Notes: generated from the letters alone by a model not told the origin. A stretch of 64,000 nucleotides of DNA from Clostridia bacterium (GCA_910575725.1 CAJTFE010000021.1:16409-80408), one strand, 5' to 3'. Numbered from the stretch's first letter, positions 1-7,851 are shown. Program-made: numbers and translations.

Positions 1-36
1 TGCCAAAAGCATGGCAATCATTTCTTTCTTAATCAC
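1..36 (-). CDS. glgC: Glucose-1-phosphate adenylyltransferase, N-terminal start only
   Basis: Only the first 12 codons lie inside the window, reading MIKKEMIAMLLA from a GTG at 36. An AGAGGTG ribosome site sits five bases upstream. This N-terminus matches the conserved beginning of clostridial GlgC, where it leads into the GGxGxRL nucleotide-binding loop (outside the window). GlgC makes ADP-glucose for glycogen synthesis. The call rests on a very short stretch plus a good ribosome site and promoter, so it is probable, not certain. Confidence 0.6.
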   Translation of the reverse strand, partial: MIKKEMIAMLLA

Positions 37-78
37 GTAATCACCTCTTGTTGTAATGTTAGTTCGTCTACATTACGA

Positions 79-107
79 ATTATACCATATTCCTTGTAAA
101 TAGTGAA
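79..107 (-). promoter_or_regulatory. Sigma-A-type promoter for glgC
   Basis: On the minus strand there is a -35 TTCACT (102-107), a 17-bp spacer and a -10 TATAAT (79-84) with an extended -10 TG. It lies about 40 bases upstream of the glgC GTG. Confidence 0.6.
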
Positions 108-177
108 CATGTTTTTGCAAAAATATGAAATTATTTTAAACATTTTGCGACAAGTTTTTCACAATGTCCCCGGCATT

Positions 178-186
178 TTATCCACA
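178..186 (+). promoter_or_regulatory. DnaA box upstream of murC
   Basis: Perfect consensus TTATCCACA in the glgC-murC intergenic region. It belongs with the larger cluster just after murC. The rest of this 370-base region is AT-rich and shows only the two divergent promoters. Confidence 0.6.
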
Positions 187-326
187 TTATCTTAATTTGG
201 CAGCTATTTCTTGTTAAATTTTGTTCTTTTCTGAATTTTTTCTACATTTTTAAATCAATTCAAGCCTGTCTGCCCACTTCACCGCCCCCACTACTGAACA
301 ACTGCATATTTTTCTTATATAATTCT

Positions 327-354
327 TTGCTTTTTCATAAAATAAGGTTATACT
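327..354 (+). promoter_or_regulatory. Sigma-A-type promoter for murC
   Basis: TTGCTT at 327-332, a 16-bp spacer and TATACT at 349-354. The expected transcript start is about 45 bases before the murC ATG. Confidence 0.55.
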
Positions 355-404
355 GATAAAAAGAAACAAGATTGAAGATTATAAAAGGACAGGATGTGTA
401 TCTG

Positions 405-1784
405 ATGTATCATATTGATTTTCAAAACCCCATATTCATTCATTTTATCGGCATCGGCGGAATCAGCATGAGCGGCCTGGCCGAGATTCTGTTAAAAGAG
501 AACTTCCGCATCTCCGGATCCGACAGCAAGGCCTCAGACCTTACAAAGCATCTGGAAGCCCTGGGCGCCCAAATCCGGATCGGGCAGAGCTCCTCCAATC
601 TTCCAAAGGACTGCGATCTGGTTGTGTACACGGCCGCTATCCACCCGGACAATCCGGAACTTGCCGCCGCAGAAGCCCGCGGGCTTCCCATGCTTACCAG
701 AGCCCAGCTTCTGGGACAGATTATGGCCAACTATGAGACTGCCGTTGCAGTAGCCGGAACCCACGGAAAAACCACTACCACCTCTATGCTCTCCTCCATT
801 CTTCTTTGCGCCGATCTGGATCCCACCATCTCCGTAGGCGGCATTCTGCCCTCCATCGGCGGAAATATCCGGGTAGGCCGTTCCCAGACCTTTTTAACCG
901 AGGCCTGCGAGTACACCAACAGCTTTCTGGAATTTCATCCCACCCTGGGGATCATATTAAATATAGAAGAAGACCATCTGGACTTCTTCAAGGATCTGGA
1001 GGACATCCGCCGTTCCTTCCATCGTTTTGCCGCTCTTCTTCCAAAGGACGGCCTGCTCATCCTCAACCGGGATATTGAGAACTCCCAAGAGATCACAGAA
1101 GGGCTTGCCTGCCCTGCGGTAACATTCGGCACAAATCCTGACAGCGATTACTGTGCAGGAGAGCTTTCCTATAATAACCTGGCCTGCGCTTCCTTCCGCC
1201 TGTCAAAGAAGGACGGGAGCTCCTTCCCCATACAGCTTTCTGTTCCGGGAGCCCACAATGTAGCGAACGCTCTGGCTGCCATTGCAGCGGCAGATGCTCT
1301 CGGCATCTCACCGGAGCATATACAAAAGGGGCTTTGCGCCTTTTCGGGCACTGACCGCCGCTTCCAGTATAAGGGAAAGGTGAACGGCTTTACCGTCATC
1401 GACGATTACGCCCATCACCCCACAGAGATCCGGGCCACCTTGGAGGCGGCAAAGCACTATCCCCACCGGGAGATCTGGTGCGTGTTCCAGCCCCATACTT
1501 ATACGCGTACCAAGGCCTTTCTGGGGGAATTTGCCGAGGCCCTCTCCCTGGCGGATCACGTTGTCCTGGCGGACATCTATGCAGCCCGGGAAACCGACAC
1601 GCTGGGAATCAGTTCCGCCACGCTGGCGCAGGAGCTGGAAAAACTAGGCGCGGATGTCCATTATTTTCCTTCCTTTGAAGAAATTGAAACATTTTTATTA
1701 AAAAAATGTTTTCCGGAAGATCTGTGTATAACTATGGGAGCCGGAAACGTGATAAACATTGGGGAAAACCTGCTGCGGCATTAG
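405..1784 (+). CDS. murC: UDP-N-acetylmuramate--L-alanine ligase
   Basis: Cytoplasmic Mur ligase that adds L-alanine to UDP-MurNAc using ATP, the first amino-acid step of peptidoglycan precursor synthesis. The N-terminal dinucleotide-binding motif IHFIGIGGISMSG is followed by the P-loop AGTHGKTTTTS around residue 120, the Mur central domain and the C-terminal domain with DDYAHHPTE. Length is about 459 residues, normal for MurC. The reading frame is open from a TTG at 372, but the ATG at 405 gives the usual MurC N-terminus. AGGACAGG at 386-393 is the likely ribosome site. The stop codon abuts a pair of DnaA boxes, so murC lies inside a DnaA-box-rich locus. Confidence 0.95.
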   Translation: MYHIDFQNPIFIHFIGIGGISMSGLAEILLKENFRISGSDSKASDLTKHLEALGAQIRIGQSSSNLPKDCDLVVYTAAIHPDNPELAAAEARGLPMLTRAQLLGQIMANYETAVAVAGTHGKTTTTSMLSSILLCADLDPTISVGGILPSIGGNIRVGRSQTFLTEACEYTNSFLEFHPTLGIILNIEEDHLDFFKDLEDIRRSFHRFAALLPKDGLLILNRDIENSQEITEGLACPAVTFGTNPDSDYCAGELSYNNLACASFRLSKKDGSSFPIQLSVPGAHNVANALAAIAAADALGISPEHIQKGLCAFSGTDRRFQYKGKVNGFTVIDDYAHHPTEIRATLEAAKHYPHREIWCVFQPHTYTRTKAFLGEFAEALSLADHVVLADIYAARETDTLGISSATLAQELEKLGADVHYFPSFEEIETFLLKKCFPEDLCITMGAGNVINIGENLLRH

Positions 1785-1991
1785 TTATCCACATTATCCA
1801 CATGTTTTTACACCGTTTTTGTGTAAAAAGCATGTGGATTTTTCTGTGGACAAACTGTTGACATAAATTTTCCTCAAAAAAATGCCTTTTCCCATATTTT
1901 TTAGGTGTACAGGCCTTTTTATGCGGTTGCAAATAATACTTCTCCACAAAGTTATCCACATTATCCACATAGCGGTGCAGATTTATCCACC
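1785..1991. promoter_or_regulatory. DnaA-box cluster
   Basis: Four perfect TTATCCACA boxes form two head-to-tail pairs with no spacer: 1785-1793/1794-1802 and 1952-1960/1961-1969. Near matches on the plus strand are TTCTCCACA (1940-1948) and TTATCCACC (1983-1991). Inverted near matches are TGTGGATTT (1833-1841) and TGTGGACAA (1845-1853). An AT-rich stretch (about 1861-1920) lies between the pairs. Such clusters bind DnaA at origins and at regulatory DnaA-box clusters. Here it precedes two primosome-type genes. Whether it is an origin or a regulatory or titration site cannot be told from sequence. Confidence 0.75.
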
Positions 1992-2026
1992 CGGATTTTC
2001 TGGGATAAGACAGGAGAAAAAGAAGA

Positions 2027-2054
2027 TTGCATTTTAATTGAGTTATGGTACAAT
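2027..2054 (+). promoter_or_regulatory. Promoter for the dnaD-dnaI-prs unit
   Basis: TTGCAT at 2027-2032, a 16-bp spacer and TACAAT at 2049-2054 with an upstream TG. It starts transcription near 2061, just downstream of the DnaA boxes. This rules out the in-frame GTG/ATG codons at about 2045-2060 as the translation start. Confidence 0.5.
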
Positions 2055-2116
2055 GGACACGAAAGCAATGCGTAAAGCCAGACGAAACTGTACTACAAGA
2101 AAAAAGGAGCTGCCCC

Positions 2117-3142
2117 ATGACACCTTTTCAGCTGCACGGCCCGGCACAGACCGGCCACACTCCCGTATCGGATGTGTTTTTAGACGAATATATGCCTGCT
2201 GCCAACGGCGAGTATGTAAAGGTATATCTCTATCTCCTGCGCTGTCTGAAATCTGATGTGCAGGAGCTCTCCGTCACCCTGATTGCAGACAAGTTCGATC
2301 ACACGGAAAGCGACGTGCACCGTGCTTTAAAGTACTGGGAAAAAATGCACCTGCTAAAGCTGGAATACGATGACTCCAAAACTCTCACCGGCATCTGCCT
2401 GACGGAAGACCAGGCGCAAAAGGCTGTTCCCGGCAAGGCTCCCTCTCTCAAGGCAGAGGCCCCGGCCCAGGAGCCCCTTCCCAAGCCTTCCAAGGATGGA
2501 CGCCCCTTTTCCCAGGAGGAAGCCAGACAGCTTCTCTTCATCTGCGAACAGTACCTGGGAAAGACTTTAAGCTCTACAGAGGTTTCCCGTATCCTGTTTT
2601 TTCACGATACCCTGGGGTTCAGCGCAGATCTCATCGAGTATCTGGTGGAGTACTGTGTCTCCAAAGGGCACAAAAGCCTCCGTTACATAGAATCCGTTGC
2701 CATCGGCTGGCACAAAAGCGGTTACACGACCGTCACCCAGGCCAAGGAGCAGACCTCCACTTACAATAAGGCTTATTTCTCCATTCTGAAGGCCTTTGGC
2801 ATCTTCGGGCGCAGCCCGGTGGAAGGGGAGATTGCCTATATGAACAAATGGATGAAGGAGTGGGGCTTTTCCCAGGAGCTTATTGCCGAGGCCTGCGGCC
2901 GTACCATGAGCGCCATCCACCAGCCAAGCTTCGAATATGCAGATAAGATTTTAAGCCGCTGGAAGGAGCAGAACGTTACGCGCCTGTCAGATCTTGCCCC
3001 TTTGGATCAGCAGCACCAGACAGCCAAAAGCAAGACAGATGGCCAGGCCCCCAAAAAGACAGCCCAGTCCAGCCGGTTCCACAATTTCCGGGAACGCAGC
3101 TACAACTTCCAGGAGCTGGAAAAGCAGCTGATTAACCACTGA
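2117..3142 (+). CDS. DnaD-domain replication initiation/primosome protein
   Basis: About 341 residues. The N-terminal third has a winged-helix look (helix-rich, with DKFDHTESDVHRALKYWEKM). The rest contains two DnaD-type (DnaB_2) helical domains, around residues 130-215 and 225-310, the second including a YxxxILxxW-type segment (YADKILSRWKEQNV). In Firmicutes DnaD/DnaB proteins remodel origin DNA and help load the replicative helicase. The downstream helicase-loader gene fits that role. The start is the ATG at 2117, which has AGGAG seven bases upstream; upstream in-frame codons overlap the promoter. A proline/alanine-rich linker separates the domains. Confidence 0.88.
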   Translation: MTPFQLHGPAQTGHTPVSDVFLDEYMPAANGEYVKVYLYLLRCLKSDVQELSVTLIADKFDHTESDVHRALKYWEKMHLLKLEYDDSKTLTGICLTEDQAQKAVPGKAPSLKAEAPAQEPLPKPSKDGRPFSQEEARQLLFICEQYLGKTLSSTEVSRILFFHDTLGFSADLIEYLVEYCVSKGHKSLRYIESVAIGWHKSGYTTVTQAKEQTSTYNKAYFSILKAFGIFGRSPVEGEIAYMNKWMKEWGFSQELIAEACGRTMSAIHQPSFEYADKILSRWKEQNVTRLSDLAPLDQQHQTAKSKTDGQAPKKTAQSSRFHNFRERSYNFQELEKQLINH

Positions 3143-3143
3143 C

Positions 3144-3220
3144 AGTCCAGCTAAGAAATGTCAAGTGTTTTCGAAAAATAATTTCTGCTGGACGGTAAAG
3201 CCGCAAAGGCGCACGAGAGG
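3144..3220 (+). repeat. 77-bp structured repeat, copy 1
   Basis: Starts two bases after the dnaD stop codon. It recurs in inverted orientation at 60989-61065 with 69 of 77 positions the same by eye. GTCCAGC (3145-3151) plus AGAAAT (3154-3159) pair with ATTTCT (3181-3186) plus GCTGGAC (3187-3193). Seven of the eight differences fall in the apical loop. The eighth turns a G-C pair of the small GCC-GCAAA-GGC hairpin into a G-U pair. Both copies stop matching at the same point (GCACGAGAGG). Confidence 0.8.
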
Positions 3221-3307
3221 AACTTTTATGAGTGCCCTTTCGAATAAAAGTTTCTCTCAATACCAGTGTGTCGAAGCGGCTTTACCCTTTAGCGCTGTCG
3301 CGCAGCG
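3144..3307 (+). other. Highly folded leader before the helicase-loader gene
   Basis: The whole dnaD-dnaI intergenic region can fold. Besides the repeat hairpin, GGTAAAGCCGC (3194-3204) pairs perfectly with GCGGCTTTACC (3276-3286). This encloses a hairpin GAGAG..AACTTTTAT (3215-3229) with ATAAAAGTTTCTCTC (3244-3258). A small GCGCTG/CGCAGCG hairpin (3292-3307) follows, just before the ribosome site. It could be a mobile hairpin element or a cis-regulatory RNA. I do not recognise it as a known riboswitch. Confidence 0.5.
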
Positions 3308-3329
3308 ACTTTTAATAGGAGGTAGCCCC

Positions 3330-4301
3330 TTGCCTTTGATGAACAGCCAGTATGAGGCAATCTTACGAACCTATGCAGCCCGGCAGGCCAAAGGGCGCAG
3401 GGAACTGGACGAACGCCTCTTAAGGATACAAAAGCAGATTCCGTCCCTTGCCCCCCTGGAAGCCTCCCTGGCCTCTCTCCAGGCAGAAAAAGTGCGCTCT
3501 GCCATAGAAGGCAGCCAGGAGGAAAGATCCCGGCTCGAAAAGGAGATCGATCTGCTCCGAAGCAAAAGAAAACAGCTTCTGGAAAAGGAAGGGTATACCC
3601 TCCTGGATCTGGAGCCGTCCTTCGTCTGCCCCGATTGCCGGGATACCGGCTTTATCGGCACAGAAAAGTGCCACTGCTTTCTGCAGGCAGAGATTGATCT
3701 CATATACAATCAGTCCCATCTCAAAGAGATCCTCAAGGAAGAGAACTTTCACAGCTTTTCCTATGCCTGGTATGAGGGAGAAGATCAGGATATTATGAAG
3801 CGGCATGTGATGGATGCCTGGCTATTTATTGAAGCCTTTGATACCAGCTTTCAAAACCTGCTTTTGCTGGGAGAGGTCGGTACCGGAAAAACCTTTCTGT
3901 CCAACTGCATTGCAAAGGAATTGATGGATACGGGCCACTCCGTTGTCTATCTGACAGCCTTTCAGCTCTTTGAACTTCTCTCAAAGGCTGTTTTCGGAGA
4001 TCCGCGGGAACAAGCTTACGAACAGCAGGCCTACCCCTATATTTTCGACTGTGATCTGCTAATCATTGACGATCTGGGAACGGAGCTTTCCAACTCCTTT
4101 ACCATATCCCAGTTTTTCCTGTGCATCAATGAACGGATTCTCAGAAGAAAATCTACGCTGATTTCTTCCAATCTGGATATGGAGGCCCTCAAGAATACTT
4201 ATTCTGAGCGCACCCTGTCCCGTATCATCAGCAGCTATACCATTCGACAGCTTCCGGGATCCGATATCCGGATCCGGAAAAAACTACAATCCAGCGCCTA
4301 A
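3330..4301 (+). CDS. DnaC/DnaI-like helicase loader ATPase
   Basis: About 323 residues. A coiled N-terminal region is followed by a zinc-binding-like segment (CPDCRDTGF...CHC, about residue 95). The AAA+ core has Walker A LLLGEVGTGKTF near residue 180 and Walker B LLIIDDLGTE near 245, as in DnaC/DnaI/IstB-type ATPases that load DnaB helicase. The probable start is TTG at 3330, seven bases after AGGAGG (3317-3322); an ATG at 3339 is the alternative. The frame is open back to 3165 across the structured leader, but that part looks non-coding. The gene lies between the DnaD protein and prs. Confidence 0.88.
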   Translation: MPLMNSQYEAILRTYAARQAKGRRELDERLLRIQKQIPSLAPLEASLASLQAEKVRSAIEGSQEERSRLEKEIDLLRSKRKQLLEKEGYTLLDLEPSFVCPDCRDTGFIGTEKCHCFLQAEIDLIYNQSHLKEILKEENFHSFSYAWYEGEDQDIMKRHVMDAWLFIEAFDTSFQNLLLLGEVGTGKTFLSNCIAKELMDTGHSVVYLTAFQLFELLSKAVFGDPREQAYEQQAYPYIFDCDLLIIDDLGTELSNSFTISQFFLCINERILRRKSTLISSNLDMEALKNTYSERTLSRIISSYTIRQLPGSDIRIRKKLQSSA

Positions 4302-4322
4302 TGCTGGGAAACGGAGGATTTT

Positions 4323-5519
4323 ATGTTGTTACAGCGCAGTCAACGTGTATTGGAAACCATTCCCGTTGGTTCTCTCGGCCTGATTCCCTTAAAAAGCTGC
4401 CAGCAGCTGGGACAGCAGGTCAACGATTACCTGGTAAAATGGCGCCACTCCAGCGAACTGGAGCACAAATCCAATATCGCCTTTACCGGCTATGAACGGG
4501 ATTCCTATCTCATTGAAGCCAAAACCCCCCGCTTTGGCTCCGGTGAGGCCAAAGGCTCCCTCTCCGACTCGGTACGGGGAAATGACCTCTACCTCATGGT
4601 AGACGTGTGCAACTACAGCCTGACCTACAACCTTTACGGCTATACCAACCACATGTCTCCGGACGATCACTTCCAGGATTTGAAGCGCGTGATCGCAGCC
4701 ATCGGCGGAAAAGCCCGGCGCATCACAGTCATCATGCCCTATCTTTACGAAAGCCGCCAGCACAAAAGAACCGCCCGGGAATCCCTGGACTGCGCCCTGG
4801 CCCTCCAGGAACTGACCGAAATGGGCGTTGAGAACATCCTCACCTTCGAAGCCCACGACCCCCGGGTACAGAACGCCATCCCCCTTTACGGCTTCGAAAC
4901 CATCCCTTCCGCCTACCAGATGGTAAAGGGACTTCTAGGCAGCGTCAGCGATCTCAAGCTGGACAGCGGCCACATGCTGGTCATCAGCCCCGACGAAGGC
5001 GGAATGTCCAGAGCCGTATATCTGGCCAACGTTCTCGGCCTGGACATGGGCATGTTCTACAAGAGAAGAGATTACACAAAGCTCGTAAACGGCCGCAACC
5101 CCATCATCTCCCACGAATTTCTGGGAGACAACATAGAAGGAAAGGACATGATCGTAGTAGACGACATGATCTCCTCCGGAGACAGCATCCTGGAGGTTGC
5201 CAGCGAGCTCAAAAAACGCGGAGCCCGGCGCATCTTCGTCTTCTCCACCTTCGGCCTCTTCACCAACGGCCTGGAGCAATTCGACGACGCCTACGAAAAA
5301 GGGATCATCACCCGGGTTCTCACCACCAACCTGGTCTACCAGACCCCCGAGCTCCTAAAACGCCCCTACTACATCAACTGCGACATGAGCAAATACATCG
5401 CCCTCCTCATAGACACCCTAAACCACGACGTATCCATCAGCGATCTCCTAGACCCCTACGATCGCATCCAGGCCCTAATGCAAAAATACCACCACCGCCA
5501 ACCCATCCTAGACGAATAA
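4323..5519 (+). CDS. prs: Ribose-phosphate pyrophosphokinase
   Basis: Makes PRPP from ribose-5-phosphate and ATP for nucleotide, histidine and tryptophan synthesis. The PRPP-binding loop VVDDMISSG is near residue 280, and the product has the flexible-loop and phosphosugar features of the family. At 398 residues it is longer than the classical 315-residue enzymes and resembles the long clostridial form, with extra N-terminal residues. The ATG at 4323 has GGAGG five bases upstream. It lies 21 bases after the loader gene and is likely cotranscribed. Confidence 0.92.
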   Translation: MLLQRSQRVLETIPVGSLGLIPLKSCQQLGQQVNDYLVKWRHSSELEHKSNIAFTGYERDSYLIEAKTPRFGSGEAKGSLSDSVRGNDLYLMVDVCNYSLTYNLYGYTNHMSPDDHFQDLKRVIAAIGGKARRITVIMPYLYESRQHKRTARESLDCALALQELTEMGVENILTFEAHDPRVQNAIPLYGFETIPSAYQMVKGLLGSVSDLKLDSGHMLVISPDEGGMSRAVYLANVLGLDMGMFYKRRDYTKLVNGRNPIISHEFLGDNIEGKDMIVVDDMISSGDSILEVASELKKRGARRIFVFSTFGLFTNGLEQFDDAYEKGIITRVLTTNLVYQTPELLKRPYYINCDMSKYIALLIDTLNHDVSISDLLDPYDRIQALMQKYHHRQPILDE

Positions 5520-5521
5520 AC

Positions 5522-5547
5522 GGGTCTTTGGGCAAGCCCAAAGACCC
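5522..5547. terminator. Hairpin after prs
   Basis: Perfect 11-bp stem GGGTCTTTGGG / CCCAAAGACCC with a CAAG loop, two bases after the prs stop codon. No T-run follows on the plus strand, so it may act as an mRNA 3' stabiliser rather than a classical terminator. Confidence 0.5.
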
Positions 5548-5650
5548 AAAGACCAAAACCCCAAAACACAAAACACAAACACCCAAAAACCCAAAAAACC
5601 TCACCCCTACACACTACACACTACACACCACACACCGCACCCCCAAAAAC
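5548..5650. repeat. AC-rich low-complexity tract
   Basis: About 100 bases almost free of G on the plus strand: CCCAAAA-type runs, then repeats of ACACACTAC/ACACACC. The minus strand has many GGG/GGGG runs spaced by T-rich loops. No coding potential; apparent frames here are artefacts of composition. Confidence 0.7.
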
Positions 5651-5652
5651 CA

Positions 5653-5833
5653 GGGCCGCCGGAAAATAAGACAGCAGCCATTTCCAATATCCAGTGTCCG
5701 GCTGTTTGCGTACAGTCTGTCTGATATGGACGGATATTGCTTCAGCAATGTCCGTACAGAGCAGACAGACTGTACACAAACCGTCCGAACACAGGATATT
5801 GGAAATAGCTGCTGTCTTATTTTCCGGCGGCCC
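5653..5833. mobile_element. MITE-like 181-bp inverted repeat
   Basis: Long terminal inverted repeats of about 70 bp, beginning GGGCCGCCGGAAAATAAG and ending with the complement, flank a centre that is itself palindromic (GGACGGATATTGC TTCA GCAATGTCCGT). The right arm recurs at 33859-33937. No coding capacity. It sits between the convergent prs and response-regulator genes, ending 12 bases before the latter's stop, and could act as a bidirectional terminator. Confidence 0.75.
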
Positions 5834-5845
5834 GTCCGCCCCACA

Positions 5846-6535
5846 TCACACCTTAAACCGATACCCAACCCCCCAAATAGTCTCAATATACTGAGGCTTC
5901 GTAGAATTAAACTCAATCTTTTCCCGAATCTTCTTAATATGCACCGTCACCGTAGCAATATCCCCCACCGAATCCATATCCCAGATCTTCCTAAACAGCT
6001 CCTCCTTCGTAAACACATGATTGGGATTCTCCGCCAGAAAGCTCAAAAGATCAAATTCCCGGGAAGTAAAATTCTTTTCCTCCCCATGAACCCACACCCG
6101 CCGGGCTGTTTTATCAATCTTAATGCCGCGGATGTCAATCACCTTATTCTCCTTCACATTGCTGCTGACCAGCCGCTCATACCGTGTCAGATGGGCCTTT
6201 ACCCGGGCCACCAGCTCGCTTGGACTAAAAGGCTTCGTCATATAATCATCCGCCCCAAGCCCCAGGCCGCGGATCTTGTCAATATCATCCTTCTTTGCAG
6301 AAACCATAATAATGGGCGTATTCTTTGTCTCACGCAGCCTGCGGCAGATCTCAAAGCCGTCTACCCCCGGCAGCATCAGATCCAGAATCACCAGCTGAAA
6401 GTTTTCCTCCAGCGCCCGTTCCAGCCCTTTCGTTCCTTCTCCCTCAATCTCAACCTCAAAGCCGCTCAGCTCCAGATAATCCTTCTCCAGATCCGCAATG
6501 GATTCTTCATCCTCTATAATCAAAATTCTACTCAT
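5846..6535 (-). CDS. OmpR/PhoB-family response regulator
   Basis: 229 residues. A receiver domain begins ILIIEDEES, with the phosphoacceptor Asp in LVILDLMLPG and the conserved Lys in MTKPFSPSEL. A C-terminal winged helix follows (FTSREFDLLSFLAENP...TVTVHIKKIREKI...WGVGYRF). It controls transcription when phosphorylated by the partner kinase. Its ATG overlaps the kinase stop codon as ATGA, so the two are translationally coupled. The target genes are not evident. Confidence 0.93.
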   Translation of the reverse strand: MSRILIIEDEESIADLEKDYLELSGFEVEIEGEGTKGLERALEENFQLVILDLMLPGVDGFEICRRLRETKNTPIIMVSAKKDDIDKIRGLGLGADDYMTKPFSPSELVARVKAHLTRYERLVSSNVKENKVIDIRGIKIDKTARRVWVHGEEKNFTSREFDLLSFLAENPNHVFTKEELFRKIWDMDSVGDIATVTVHIKKIREKIEFNSTKPQYIETIWGVGYRFKV

Positions 6536-7629
6536 GTTACCGGAACCTCCTGATACTTTCTAAGCACAAAATACATAACCGTCCCTGTCTGCTCCTTACT
6601 GGCAGCCCATACCTGGCCCCCGTGATCTTCTATGATCTTCTTTACAATTGACAGCCCGATGCCGCTTCCGCCCTTGGAAGAGTTCCGGGAGACGTCAGCC
6701 CGGTAAAACCGGTCAAAAATCTGGGGCAGATCCTTCGACGCAATGCCTTTGCCGTTGTCCTCAATCTCCACCTGGACAAAGTCCCCTACATCCTTTACCC
6801 TGATATGAATTCTTCCCCTGGGCTTATCAATATACTTCACGGAATTGCCTACAATATTATTGATCACACGCTTAATCTGCTCCGCATCGGCAATCACCTG
6901 GATATCTCCTTCTACATAATTCGAGTAGGTCAGCTCGATATCCTGCTCCTCCATCTCTATAGAAAGCTCTTCGATGCAATCGGCAAAATATGCATTCACA
7001 TTGATCTTTTCAAAGGTATAAGGAATACGGTTGGTGTCAATCTTAGAATAAAAGCTCAGCTCATTGATGAGCCTGTCCATATCGTTCGCTTTATTATAGA
7101 TGGTACGGATATACTTTTCCTGCTTCTCCGGCGTGTCGGCTACTCCGTCCATAAGGCCCTCCACATAGCCCTTCACCGCTGCAATCGGCGTCTTCAGATC
7201 ATGGGAAATATTGCTGATCAGCTCTTTATTCTGACGCTCAGACTCCACCTTCTCCTCCGCAGACTCTTTTAACCGCCTGCGCATCTCTTCAAAGTCCGTG
7301 CAGAGCTCGCCAATCTCGTCATCTCCTCCTGCCGGCATCTCAAAGTCCAGGTTCCCCTCCGTGATCTTTTTCGTTGCCACTTGCAGATGATGAATAGGCG
7401 TCACAATGCTCTTATAAATCCAGGCCGTCAAAACCACGCTGGTAAATACCAGAATCATCACCATCGTCAGAATCATATCCAGAAGGAGGGACTCTACCTC
7501 CACGCCGTACAATTCCTTTACGGCGCTGATCTGATGTCTTCCAAACCCGAAAAAAGCAGTTCCCGTAAATAAAACCGGGACCAGTATTAAAATCAAAAAT
7601 GTGATAATCAATTTTGAGCGAAGCTTCAT
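6532..7629 (-). CDS. Membrane sensor histidine kinase
   Basis: 365 residues. Two N-terminal membrane segments (residues about 7-27 and 48-70) flank a short extracellular loop. Then come HAMP (SIVTPIHHLQVATKKI), HisKA with the phosphoacceptor His in ISHDLKTPIAAVKGY, and an HATPase with N box (NNIVGNSVKY), G1 (EDNGKGI) and G2 (GGSGIGLSIVKKI). It autophosphorylates and passes phosphate to the regulator encoded just downstream. The small sensor loop suggests intramembrane sensing. No Shine-Dalgarno sequence is visible before the ATG. Confidence 0.92.
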   Translation of the reverse strand: MKLRSKLIITFLILILVPVLFTGTAFFGFGRHQISAVKELYGVEVESLLLDMILTMVMILVFTSVVLTAWIYKSIVTPIHHLQVATKKITEGNLDFEMPAGGDDEIGELCTDFEEMRRRLKESAEEKVESERQNKELISNISHDLKTPIAAVKGYVEGLMDGVADTPEKQEKYIRTIYNKANDMDRLINELSFYSKIDTNRIPYTFEKINVNAYFADCIEELSIEMEEQDIELTYSNYVEGDIQVIADAEQIKRVINNIVGNSVKYIDKPRGRIHIRVKDVGDFVQVEIEDNGKGIASKDLPQIFDRFYRADVSRNSSKGGSGIGLSIVKKIIEDHGGQVWAASKEQTGTVMYFVLRKYQEVPVT

Positions 7630-7638
7630 AATAATGTT

Positions 7639-7644
7639 ATTATA
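7639..7644 (-). promoter_or_regulatory. Extended -10 very close to the kinase start
   Basis: TATAAT with an upstream TG (TGCTATAAT, minus strand) lies only nine bases before the kinase ATG. A transcript from it would have a leader of about 0-3 bases. A second TATAAT-like element lies about 35 bases further upstream. Confidence 0.4.
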
Positions 7645-7719
7645 GCACGAAAAGACGGGACTTCTAGAAAAAGTATTATAAAAAATATAAATTTTTTCTA
7701 AATTGGAAACACATACCCT

Positions 7720-7753
7720 CCGTGAACAAGGGGCGCCGGCCCTTTGTTCACGG
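7720..7753 (-). terminator. Hairpin downstream of the EIIC_2 gene
   Basis: CCGTGAACA...TGTTCACGG stem with an inner GGG/CCC. It is placed to end transcription of the membrane protein gene at 7852-8916. The T-tract is poor, so function is uncertain. Confidence 0.45.
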
Positions 7754-7851
7754 AAGGAACAGCAAAAACAAAGAAGCTGACGGGAGCTTTCACCGATATG
7801 CTCCCAACAGCCTCTTAAGCTAAACCATCCTATTCAACCCTATGTAACATC

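Noticed and set aside
1785..1991. Calling this the chromosome origin outright
   Set aside because: dnaA, dnaN and rpmH are absent and gene orientation does not switch clearly here; box cluster alone is not proof.
3165..3329. N-terminal extension of the helicase loader
   Set aside because: The frame is open but overlaps the structured repeat, lacks a ribosome site and does not resemble the family; TTG 3330 after AGGAGG fits better.
5548..5650. Possible CRISPR or tandem repeat array
   Set aside because: Only low-complexity AC sequence; no regular repeat-spacer structure and no cas genes.
5528..6553. Long plus-strand open frame
   Set aside because: Runs through the AC-rich tract and the MITE and is antisense to a clear response regulator; composition is that of a shadow frame.
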